Part shown: positions 1 to 6,047 of the stretch, in pieces
How positions within the stretch are numbered: the stretch's first letter is position 1
Layout of the letters: every line of letters starts with the position of its first letter
Assembly (NCBI GenBank): GCA_011620145.1
Contig: WOZT01000063.1
Coordinates: forward strand, 1-17,087
Direction: 5' to 3'
From: Gammaproteobacteria bacterium
GTDB taxonomy: Bacteria > Pseudomonadota > Gammaproteobacteria > UBA5335
DNA: 17,087 nt
Translations under genes and position numbers: made by a program
Notes under the pieces: generated by a model
Told to the model about the DNA's origin: nothing
Database searches by the model: none
Seen by the model: only the letters and a program-made list of their open reading frames with translations

Positions 1-133
1 GCACGGTGTTGGTGACCAGCATGACCTGGCCGTTGCCCAGATGAGGCGTCCACAGACTGGATTCGGCGAGCAGCCCGGAACCGATGTGGATGGGGTAGCT
101 GCGGGGGCCCAGGTCAACGGTGACGGTTTGCAT
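1..133 (-). CDS. aroB: 3-dehydroquinate synthase, N-terminal fragment (cut by window edge)
   Basis: Only the first 44 codons are present; the gene continues past base 1. The translation begins MQTVTVDLGPRSYPI and later has QVMLVTNTV. This matches the start of AroB, where the beta strand ending in VTN begins the NAD-binding region. AroB converts DAHP to 3-dehydroquinate, the second shikimate-pathway step, in the cytoplasm, using NAD and a divalent metal. The ATG at 133-131 is 25 bases after the aroK stop, on the same strand and with no terminator between, so it is cotranscribed with aroK. The aroK-aroB order behind pilQ is conserved in many beta- and gammaproteobacteria. No strong ribosome binding site is visible. 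The metal and lysine active-site residues lie outside the window and cannot be checked. Confidence 0.9.
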   Translation of the reverse strand, partial: MQTVTVDLGPRSYPIHIGSGLLAESSLWTPHLGNGQVMLVTNTV

Positions 134-158
134 GGTGGCTCGTTACGGTGGGGCGGTT

Positions 159-710
159 TCAGGCGGTTTCTGCGTTCGCCGCAGGCTCGGCAGGCGGGCG
201 CAGGCGCTCGGCCAGCCGACTGGCCACATGGCGCGGCTGCTGGCCGTCCGTGTCCACCACCCAGTCGGCGATTTCCCGATACAGCGGGTCGCGCACGGCG
301 AGCAGGGCGTGCAGCCGGGCTTCCCGATCCGGGGTTTTCAGCAGGGGACGATGGTGGCTGTGGCGGGTGCGGCGCAATTGTTCGGGCACGGAAGTGGCGA
401 GATAGATCACCAGCCCGCGCTCCTGCAGGGCTTGGCGGTTTTCGGCGAGCAGGATGGCCCCGCCGCCGGTGGCCAATACCATGCGCGGCGTTTTGGTGAG
501 GTCCGCCACCACGGCCGCTTCCCGGCGCCGGAAACCGGCTTCGCCTTCGCGTTCGAAGATGTAGGCGATGTCGACGCCGGTGCGGGCCTCGACTTCGTGA
601 TCGGTGTCGACGAAGTGGTAGCCCAGCAGATGCGCAAGGCGTTGACCCACGGTGGTCTTGCCCGCTCCCATGGGCCCAATGAGAAAGATACGCTCGGGCA
701 AACCGTCCAT
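159..710 (-). CDS. aroK: Shikimate kinase I
   Basis: This 183-residue cytoplasmic enzyme phosphorylates shikimate to shikimate 3-phosphate with ATP. Visible motifs are the P-loop GPMGAGKTT (12-20), the DTD shikimate-binding aspartate motif (35-37), the substrate arginine in GFRRRE (59-64), the GGG loop (82-84), and a lid region with RTRHSHHRPLL carrying the lid arginine. Length is close to the usual ~173, with a short Pro/Ala/Glu-rich tail. The ATG at 710 places the P-loop at the normal distance from the N-terminus, but there is no purine-rich ribosome binding site in front of it. A TATACT box lies only 7 bases upstream, so a leaderless message is possible. It lies 62 bases after the pilQ stop, so readthrough from the pil operon is also likely. 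Confidence 0.96.
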   Translation of the reverse strand: MDGLPERIFLIGPMGAGKTTVGQRLAHLLGYHFVDTDHEVEARTGVDIAYIFEREGEAGFRRREAAVVADLTKTPRMVLATGGGAILLAENRQALQERGLVIYLATSVPEQLRRTRHSHHRPLLKTPDREARLHALLAVRDPLYREIADWVVDTDGQQPRHVASRLAERLRPPAEPAANAETA

Positions 711-717
711 GGGCGCC

Positions 718-747
718 AGTATACCCAGGGGATGGGAGGGCAGTCAG
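718..747 (-). promoter_or_regulatory. Candidate internal promoter for aroK-aroB
   Basis: On the minus strand TATACT (723-718) matches the sigma-70 -10 consensus at 5 of 6 positions. CTGACT (747-742) matches TTGACA at 4 of 6, with an 18-base spacer. Transcription would begin about at the aroK ATG, giving an essentially leaderless message, which fits the absence of a ribosome binding site. This is read from sequence only. A TATACT box by chance in a 62-base gap is quite possible. Confidence 0.35.
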
Positions 748-755
748 CCCGGCCT

Positions 756-770
756 CCGTCGCCCCGACGG
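756..770 (-). other. Small hairpin just after the pilQ stop
   Basis: CCGTCG and CGACGG form a 6-bp stem with a 3-base loop, starting two bases after the pilQ stop codon. There is no T-run after it on the minus strand, so it is not a typical intrinsic terminator. It may protect the 3' end of the upstream message or cause partial attenuation before aroK. Confidence 0.3.
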
Positions 771-772
771 TT

Positions 773-2923
773 TCAGGGCGTCAGGGCCAGACCTTCCTGC
801 ACGATCTTGGGGGTGATGAAGATCAACAGTTCACGCTTGGTGCTCGATTTGCTGTTTTGCCGGAACAGGGCGCCGAGCAGCGGGATATCGCCCAGCAAGG
901 GGACCTTGTTCACCGTGTCACTGCTTTCCTGCTCATACACGCCACCCAGGACAATGGTTTCGCCATTGCTGACCAGCACCTGGGTGTTGAGTTCGCGCTT
1001 GTCGATGCTGGGCACGAAGCCCCCGGAGCCGGTGGGCACCAATTGCCCCACGTTATCCCGCGTCACCTTGAGATCCATGATCACCCGGTTATCCGGTGTG
1101 ATCTGGGGCGTCACTTCCAGGGACAGTACGGCTTCCTTGAAGGCGATGGAGGTGCCGCCCGAAGAGCCGCCAGCGGATTGCTGGTAGGGAATCTCCACGC
1201 CCTGGCGGATGGAGGCGGTCTTTTGGTTCGCCGTGAGTACGCGTGGATTGGACAGGATCTCGCCCTTGCCTTCCGCCTGCAGGGCGGAAAGCTCCAGATC
1301 GACCAGGAAATCCTCACCCAGGATGGCGAGCGCGATGGAGGCCGGGAGACCGCCGGCGGGCAAGGCAGGCAGGTTGACGTTGAGCCGTTGCGGGAAGCCG
1401 CCCTCACCGGTGGGTATCTCGGTCGGAAAGACCGTGCCATTGTCGATCCGGCTGTCCAGGGATCCGGCGACGCTGGTGTCGGTGCCGCCCAGGGTTCCGC
1501 TCATTACATTCAGGCCGCGTTGCTTGTCGAAAGAATCGATTCCCGTGAAACCGAAGCGCGCGCCCAGATCACGGCTGAAATCATCGCTCGCGACCACGAT
1601 GCGTGCCTCGATCAGCACCTGGGTGACCGCCACATCGAGCTTGGCGACCAGCGCCCGGATTTCGGCGAGGCGACTGCCGGTTTCCATCACCAGCAGGGTG
1701 TTGGTGCGTTCATCCACCGAGACCTGGCCCTGGGGGGACAGTAGGTTGCGCCCCTCGCTCTTGAGCAGGGCAGCGAGGTCCTTGGCCTTGGCGTAATTGA
1801 TCTGGATGAACTCCGAGCGCATCGGCGCGGCCTGTTCGGTCTTGCGTTGCTGATCCTGGAAGGCGGCGATTTCAGTCGCCGGCGCCACCATCAGCGTGTC
1901 GCCGATTTCACGTAGTGCTAAGCCCCGGCTTTGCATGATGATCTCCAGTGCCTGGTCCCAAGGCACATTCTGCAGACGCAGGGCCATGGTGCCGCTGATG
2001 CTGTCAGACAGCACCATGTTCTTGCCGGAAACATCCGCCAGGATCTGCAGGAGCGCTCGGGTTTCCACGTTCTGAAAATTGAGGCTCACTGGCTGTCCGC
2101 CGCCGAAGCGGCCAATTGCGCTTCCCGGTTGATCCCGGCGAGCAGGTGTTCGAAAGGCGACGGTTAGCAGGCCATCGGTCTGATAGGCCATGGCCTCGGC
2201 ATCCTGCGCGGCGCGGATGGTGAGCACGGCATCGTTGCCCACCTGGCGCGCCTCGATAGTATGGACCGGGGTGGCGAAGTCTTTCACATCCAGGCGTTGA
2301 CGCAGGGATTCCGGCAGTCGCGCGCGGCTGAGCGTGACCAGGGTGTCTTCACCGCGCTGGGTCATGTCCATGGCGGTCTTGGGATCATTCAACTGGATCA
2401 TGATGCGGCCTTCCCCTTGCTCGCCGCGTCGAAAGTCCAGACTTTGGATGCCCGGAGCCGTTGATGAGACAGTCGCATCTCCCTGTGGTGAGGGGGGTAG
2501 AGCGGCCATGGCGCCGGGCATCACGCGATTGTCCAGGGTGACCAGGATCCGGTTGCCGTCCACCCTGAGCTGGTATTGCGGCAGGTCGGTCAGTTCAATG
2601 ACCACGCGGGTGCGGCCGCCCGCCTCGACCACCTGCACGGCCTGCGTCAGGCCGATCCCTACGGGATGGCTGCGCCGCGCAGTGCGATTGGTAACCTGCG
2701 GCAGGTCCAGCGCAATCCGGCTGGGGGTGCGGGTGGTGAAAACCCCCGGCTGGGGCGCTGGCCCGGACAGGGTCAGGGCGATCTCGAGTTGATCTGCGCC
2801 GCGCCGGCTGGATTCGACGCGCTCCAGCGCCAGTTCGGCCTGTGCCGGTGTGGCGAGGGCGACCCACAGCAGGCAAAAGAACAGCATTTTAAGCCCATGG
2901 GTCAGTGATGCAGAGGCTTTCAT
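773..2923 (-). CDS. pilQ: Type IV pilus secretin PilQ
   Basis: This outer-membrane secretin forms the gated ring through which the type IV pilus leaves the cell, and it can also serve DNA uptake. The 716-residue product starts with a Sec signal peptide (hydrophobic core about 13-24, cleavage after AQA at 29). Then come a first AMIN domain (about 30-130), a second AMIN-like repeat (about 160-258), an STN/N0 domain (about 280-348), an N1 secretin domain (about 372-432) and the secretin pore domain (about 435-710). The secretin signature VPLLGDIPLLGALFR lies at 674-688. The ATG at 2923 has GGAG nine bases upstream; an ATG two codons earlier (2929) is too close to it. A longer frame reaching 3040 would overlap pilP and hide the signal peptide, so it was not used. 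It is last of the pil genes, 64 bases after pilP. Confidence 0.97.
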   Translation of the reverse strand: MKASASLTHGLKMLFFCLLWVALATPAQAELALERVESSRRGADQLEIALTLSGPAPQPGVFTTRTPSRIALDLPQVTNRTARRSHPVGIGLTQAVQVVEAGGRTRVVIELTDLPQYQLRVDGNRILVTLDNRVMPGAMAALPPSPQGDATVSSTAPGIQSLDFRRGEQGEGRIMIQLNDPKTAMDMTQRGEDTLVTLSRARLPESLRQRLDVKDFATPVHTIEARQVGNDAVLTIRAAQDAEAMAYQTDGLLTVAFRTPARRDQPGSAIGRFGGGQPVSLNFQNVETRALLQILADVSGKNMVLSDSISGTMALRLQNVPWDQALEIIMQSRGLALREIGDTLMVAPATEIAAFQDQQRKTEQAAPMRSEFIQINYAKAKDLAALLKSEGRNLLSPQGQVSVDERTNTLLVMETGSRLAEIRALVAKLDVAVTQVLIEARIVVASDDFSRDLGARFGFTGIDSFDKQRGLNVMSGTLGGTDTSVAGSLDSRIDNGTVFPTEIPTGEGGFPQRLNVNLPALPAGGLPASIALAILGEDFLVDLELSALQAEGKGEILSNPRVLTANQKTASIRQGVEIPYQQSAGGSSGGTSIAFKEAVLSLEVTPQITPDNRVIMDLKVTRDNVGQLVPTGSGGFVPSIDKRELNTQVLVSNGETIVLGGVYEQESSDTVNKVPLLGDIPLLGALFRQNSKSSTKRELLIFITPKIVQEGLALTP

Positions 2924-2939
2924 GGTCATGGTCTCCGGG

Positions 2940-2977
2940 GCCCTTGCGCAGGGCATATAGACTGCCAAATCAGGCAG
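2940..2977 (-). other. Two hairpins in the pilP-pilQ gap
   Basis: This 64-base gap is the only real gap inside the pil operon. It holds two inverted repeats: CTGCC/GGCAG with a 6-base loop (2962-2977), and GCCCT/AGGGC with a 5-base loop (2940-2954) directly upstream of the pilQ ribosome binding site. They may tune pilQ translation or message processing, so that the secretin is made at a different level from pilMNOP. This role is inferred; no T-run follows, so they are not terminators. Confidence 0.3.
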
Positions 2978-2987
2978 GGTCCGATTT

Positions 2988-3548
2988 TTATTCGCTCTGG
3001 GCGATCCAGGCGTCCCGTTGCATCCAGCCGCCCAGGCCATCCGGGACGATTTCCTTCAGGTCCACTTTGCGCTCGGAAATGGCGGTCACCCGTCCACTGT
3101 TACGGCCCAGGTGCTGCCCTACCGCGACGCGGTGGACAATGCCATCGGCGGACCGCACCAAGGCCCAGCGTTTCTCGCCATAGCCGAGCACGCCCAGCAG
3201 GTTGAGGGCGTCCAGGGGAAATTCTTCCAGCGGCTCCCGCCTGCGTTGCAGGTCCGGGGCAAGGCCATTGTTGGGTTTCAGGCGCGCGATTTCCGTTTCG
3301 GCATTGTCAAAGGGGCTACGGCGCCCTGAGTCCAAATAGGTAAAGCGTTCGTAGGGGCGCATCTGGGGAACCATCTCGATATCCGTGGATTTGCGGGCCT
3401 TGACCTCGGCGAAATAACTGTCCAGGTCCGAGTTGTCCTTGCTGCAGCCAGCCAGGGCGGCGAGCAGGACCATGCCGATCCAGCGGCCACGCCGGGCGGT
3501 ACGCGTTCCCTGGGCACAGAGGCGTCCCTCGACTGTGTGATGGCTCAT
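2988..3548 (-). CDS. pilP: Type IV pilus inner-membrane lipoprotein PilP
   Basis: PilP links the PilN/PilO dimer in the inner membrane to the PilQ secretin in the outer membrane. The 186-residue product has basic residues, a hydrophobic segment (about 24-33) and the lipobox LAGC with the lipidated Cys35. A disordered linker (about 36-105) follows. The C-terminal beta-sandwich homology region begins near PLEEFPLDALNLLGVL (about 105-120) and includes WALVRSADGIVHRVAVGQHLG. The start ATG at 3548 overlaps the pilO stop as ATGA, a sign of translational coupling. The N-terminus before the lipobox is longer than in many PilP proteins; the internal Met26 would leave too short a signal, so the coupled ATG is preferred. 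The stop is TAA at 2990-2988. Confidence 0.95.
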   Translation of the reverse strand: MSHHTVEGRLCAQGTRTARRGRWIGMVLLAALAGCSKDNSDLDSYFAEVKARKSTDIEMVPQMRPYERFTYLDSGRRSPFDNAETEIARLKPNNGLAPDLQRRREPLEEFPLDALNLLGVLGYGEKRWALVRSADGIVHRVAVGQHLGRNSGRVTAISERKVDLKEIVPDGLGGWMQRDAWIAQSE

Positions 3549-4201
3549 GGGGTGGCTCCCGGTTTGTTGCCCACGACGGATCCCTGGACCTGGGGTTCTT
3601 CCAGGTAACGGTAGGTCATGGCCGTGGCGTCCATCACCAGTTGATCCGCTCCCGTCTTGGCGTTACTCAGGCTGATGTTGCTGAGGGTGACGATGCGTGG
3701 CAGGGCGGCCAATCCGCTGGCGAAATCGCCCATCTGGTGATAGGTGCCGGTCAGGCGAATGCGAATCGGCGCTTCGGCATAGAATTCCAGGGGCCGTTCT
3801 GCCTCAGGCTTGAAGATTTGTTCTTCCAGCCCCGTGCCGACCCGTGTCTGGGAGATGTCCTGCAGCAGGTTGGCCATTTCCGTCTGGCTGGGCAGTTGCC
3901 GCAGCATGGTGGCGAAGCGCTCCTGCATCTCCCGCAACTGGATTTTGTAGGCGTCGAGATTGGCGACCTGACGCTGCTTGGCTTCAAAGCTCAGGCGCAA
4001 TTCGGGTTCGCGGTTTTGAGCGGCCTTCAGCGCGGTGATCTGGGGCTGGATCTGGAACCAATACCCCAGCCCACCCAGCAGCAGCATCAGCAGCACCAAG
4101 GCCAGATTGCGGATCGATACGGGCCAGCTGCCCGGATTGTTCGGATCGAGATTGCGCAGATCGGCCTGTAGCCTGGACAAGGCGGACATGTCGAGTTTCA
4201 T
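3545..4201 (-). CDS. pilO: Type IV pilus alignment subcomplex protein PilO
   Basis: This 218-residue bitopic inner-membrane protein has a short cytoplasmic N-terminus, one transmembrane helix (about 31-50, LALVLLMLLLGGLGYWF), a periplasmic coiled coil (about 52-105) and a ferredoxin-like C-terminal domain. It pairs with PilN, and the pair carries PilP. The C-terminal part has the typical strand pattern AEAPIRIRLTGTYHQMGDFA followed by RIVTLSNISL. The start ATG at 4201 overlaps the pilN stop as ATGA, and its own stop overlaps the pilP start the same way. Length agrees with PilO from Pseudomonas-type systems (about 207 residues). Nothing is missing or odd. Confidence 0.95.
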   Translation of the reverse strand: MKLDMSALSRLQADLRNLDPNNPGSWPVSIRNLALVLLMLLLGGLGYWFQIQPQITALKAAQNREPELRLSFEAKQRQVANLDAYKIQLREMQERFATMLRQLPSQTEMANLLQDISQTRVGTGLEEQIFKPEAERPLEFYAEAPIRIRLTGTYHQMGDFASGLAALPRIVTLSNISLSNAKTGADQLVMDATAMTYRYLEEPQVQGSVVGNKPGATP

Positions 4202-4767
4202 GATTTGACCTCCGCCTCCGCGTTTGGGCGGGTGAGCTGGACCCGCAGTGAAAATTGGGCAAAACGTCCGTTCTTGCCCTCTTTGGTTTCGATCACCACC
4301 AGCTGGGGATCCTGGAACCAGGACGATGCGTCGAGGTTTTTCATGTAGCTGGAAACGCGCGCGTTGGACTGGGCCTGTCCGTCCAGGGTGATCTGCGCGG
4401 CCTCCTGACGCATCGCGGTGACCGTCACGCCGTCAGGCAGGGTGCTGATCAGTTCATCAAACAGATGAACGCTGGTGGTGCGCTGATCCTGCAGTTGTTC
4501 GATGACCCGCATCCGCTCGATCAGGTTTTGCCGGGTTTTCTGTAAATCCCGGATTTCAGCGATCTGGATGTCGAGCGCCTTGTTTTCTTGTTCAATGCGG
4601 CTGTTGCGGGCATTCTGGCGATCGATGTGGGTCTGCACATAGGAATTCGCCAGGAACACCCCACCGAGGGCGACGATCGCTGCGCCAATCAGGCTGATCA
4701 GGAACTGACGCTGCTGTTCCTTGCGCTGCTGTTCCCGCCAGGGGAGGAGATTGATGTGGTGGGTCAT
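4198..4767 (-). CDS. pilN: Type IV pilus alignment subcomplex protein PilN
   Basis: PilN is the bitopic inner-membrane protein that binds PilM through its cytoplasmic N-terminus. The 189-residue product begins MTHHINLLPWRE, containing the conserved INLLPWR motif (5-11) that docks in the PilM groove. A charged stretch follows, then a transmembrane helix (about 22-42), a coiled coil (about 45-95) and a ferredoxin-like periplasmic domain. The ATG at 4767 shares a base with the pilM stop (TGATG), and it puts the docking motif at the N-terminus as in the family. An ATG ten codons earlier at 4797 lies inside pilM and was rejected. It is coupled to pilO by a 4-base overlap. Confidence 0.96.
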   Translation of the reverse strand: MTHHINLLPWREQQRKEQQRQFLISLIGAAIVALGGVFLANSYVQTHIDRQNARNSRIEQENKALDIQIAEIRDLQKTRQNLIERMRVIEQLQDQRTTSVHLFDELISTLPDGVTVTAMRQEAAQITLDGQAQSNARVSSYMKNLDASSWFQDPQLVVIETKEGKNGRFAQFSLRVQLTRPNAEAEVKS

Positions 4768-5828
4768 CAGTCGAAACTCCGCATAGCCAGCCCGCATGCC
4801 GTCATCAGGGCCGGGGCATCCAGCTTGAGTTGCCTGGGGCGGGCCCGGGGCAGGATTTTCATACCCGCGAAAGGGTCGGCGATGCGGGTGGCAACTTCCA
4901 GGTGTTCTTCCACCGCCTGGTCAAGACCCGGAATGCTGGCGCATCCACCTGCCAGAACAATCTGTCCGATCTTCTCAATGCGGCTGTTGGAGGAAAAAAA
5001 GAACTGCAGGGCACGTTCCACATGGCTGATCACATCCTGCATGAAGGGCTTGAGCACTTCGTCGCCGTAACTGTCCGGCAGTCCGCCGCGCCGCTTGGCT
5101 TTGCCGGCTTCCTCATAGGACAGGCCGTAATGGGCCATGATTTCCTCGGTCAGCTGCTTGCCCCCGAAGGCCTGATCACGCGTGTAGACGATGTTGCCGC
5201 CCTGCATGATGTTGAGGGTGGTGGTGGTGGCGCCGATATCGACCACGGCCACTCCCTGCTCGGGATTCTTGAGTTTGAATTGTTCGCCGATGAGGACACA
5301 GGCGTTTTCGAGGGCATTGGATTCAATGTCGACGATTTTGCAGGTGAGCCCCGCGAGATGGACCGCAGCCACGCGATTGTCGATGGTTTCGTTGCGGCAG
5401 GCGGCCAGCAGTATCGAGACAGCGTGGTCTTCTTCCGCGGAGGGGCCGAGCACCTCGAAATCCATGCCCACTTCGTCCAGGGGGTAGGGGATGTATTGAT
5501 CGGCTTCCAGGCGAATTTGCTGTTCCAGCTCGCGTTCGGAGAGATCCGCCGGCATGGCAATGGTTTTGGAGATGACGGTCGCGCCGCCCACCGCCACCAC
5601 AACCTCACGCGTGCGCGTCCCCGATTGTTTGATGGCCTTGCGGATGGCTTGACCCACGGCCTCCGGATCGGTGACCTGTTTATCAGTTACCGAATCGGGT
5701 GATAGCCCCACAGCGGCATAGCTGATCACCTGTGGGTGCTGGCGGTCCCCGCCCAATTCGATCAACTTGACCGCAGTGGAGCTGATGTCCAGTCCCAGCA
5801 GGGGCTTGATGCGACGCTTGAACAACAC
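4767..5828 (-). CDS. pilM: Type IV pilus actin-like ATPase PilM
   Basis: PilM is a cytoplasmic FtsA/actin-fold protein that binds ATP and the PilN N-terminus and links the motor side to the alignment complex. The 353-residue length matches Pseudomonas PilM (about 354). Visible nucleotide-binding elements are phosphate-1 LGLDISSTAVKLIEL (11-25), phosphate-2 VVDIGATTTTLNIM (195-208) and the adenosine motif VLAGGCASIPGL (291-302). EADQYIPYPLDEV (108-120) is a typical PilM stretch. The start codon is GTG (5828-5826), with a good AAGGA ribosome binding site five bases upstream. It is the first gene of pilMNOPQ-aroK-aroB and is divergent from ponA. Its promoter must lie in the 219-base gap, but I could not point to a strong one. 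Confidence 0.96.
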   Translation of the reverse strand: MLFKRRIKPLLGLDISSTAVKLIELGGDRQHPQVISYAAVGLSPDSVTDKQVTDPEAVGQAIRKAIKQSGTRTREVVVAVGGATVISKTIAMPADLSERELEQQIRLEADQYIPYPLDEVGMDFEVLGPSAEEDHAVSILLAACRNETIDNRVAAVHLAGLTCKIVDIESNALENACVLIGEQFKLKNPEQGVAVVDIGATTTTLNIMQGGNIVYTRDQAFGGKQLTEEIMAHYGLSYEEAGKAKRRGGLPDSYGDEVLKPFMQDVISHVERALQFFFSSNSRIEKIGQIVLAGGCASIPGLDQAVEEHLEVATRIADPFAGMKILPRARPRQLKLDAPALMTACGLAMRSFD

Positions 5829-5879
5829 GTTATTCCTTCCCCAGCCCTGGCTGTGATGAATCTTGCGGATGGAAGCACT

Positions 5880-5897
5880 GTTTTCCGGCTGGAAAAC
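5880..5897. repeat. Inverted repeat, 7-bp arms, in the pilM-ponA gap
   Basis: GTTTTCC (5880-5886) and GGAAAAC (5891-5897) are perfect inverted arms around GGCT. The site lies 52 bases upstream of the pilM start, within the likely pilM leader or core promoter. It could be an operator half-pair or an RNA hairpin in the pilM 5' UTR. Confidence 0.4.
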
Positions 5898-5899
5898 GG

Positions 5900-5914
5900 A
5901 AACCGGTCCGGTTT
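5900..5914. repeat. Perfect 15-base palindrome in the pilM-ponA gap
   Basis: AAACCGG-T-CCGGTTT is a perfect odd-centred dyad, two bases from the previous inverted repeat. It is GC-cored with AT flanks, the usual shape of a dimeric repressor or activator site. No known regulator motif was recognised. Confidence 0.45.
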
Positions 5915-5947
5915 GCTTTCTCCGTCGGTAATCCAGATCGGCCGTTG

Positions 5948-5966
5948 GCGCGTCAACTTGACGCGC
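5948..5966. promoter_or_regulatory. Perfect 19-base palindrome, candidate operator between pilM and ponA
   Basis: GCGCGTCAA (5948-5956) and TTGACGCGC (5958-5966) are perfect inverted arms about C5957. The site is seven bases upstream of the ponA candidate -35 box. Because of the symmetry it presents TTGACG, a 5 of 6 match to the -35 consensus, on both strands. On the pilM strand the matching -10 at 17 bases is poor (GATTAC). On the ponA strand the TATAAT is 34 bases away, too far for this hexamer. An operator for a dimeric regulator acting on one or both genes is the simplest reading; it remains inference. Confidence 0.45.
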
Positions 5967-5972
5967 GATGGC

Positions 5973-6003
5973 TTGTCAGGTTCGACGATGGGCCGCGTAT
6001 AAT
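5973..6003 (+). promoter_or_regulatory. Candidate sigma-70 promoter of ponA
   Basis: A perfect TATAAT (5998-6003) is preceded by TTGTCA (5973-5978, 5 of 6) with a 19-base spacer, which is longer than the ideal 17. Predicted transcription start is near 6010, leaving a leader of about 38 bases before the ponA ATG. The -10 box is the best in the window; the long spacer suggests either modest strength or help from a factor at the adjacent palindrome. Confidence 0.6.
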
Positions 6004-6047
6004 GCCCCCCGGCGATCCGCCCGCTGGTTTTATCGGCTGTGTGAACC

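Noticed and set aside
120..1187. Plus-strand frame across aroK and the end of pilQ
   Set aside because: It runs antisense through two identified genes and the gap between them, without start signals or motifs.
5958..6003. TTGACG (5958-5963) as the -35 of the ponA TATAAT
   Set aside because: The spacer would be 34 bases. TTGTCA at 5973 is the only usable partner.
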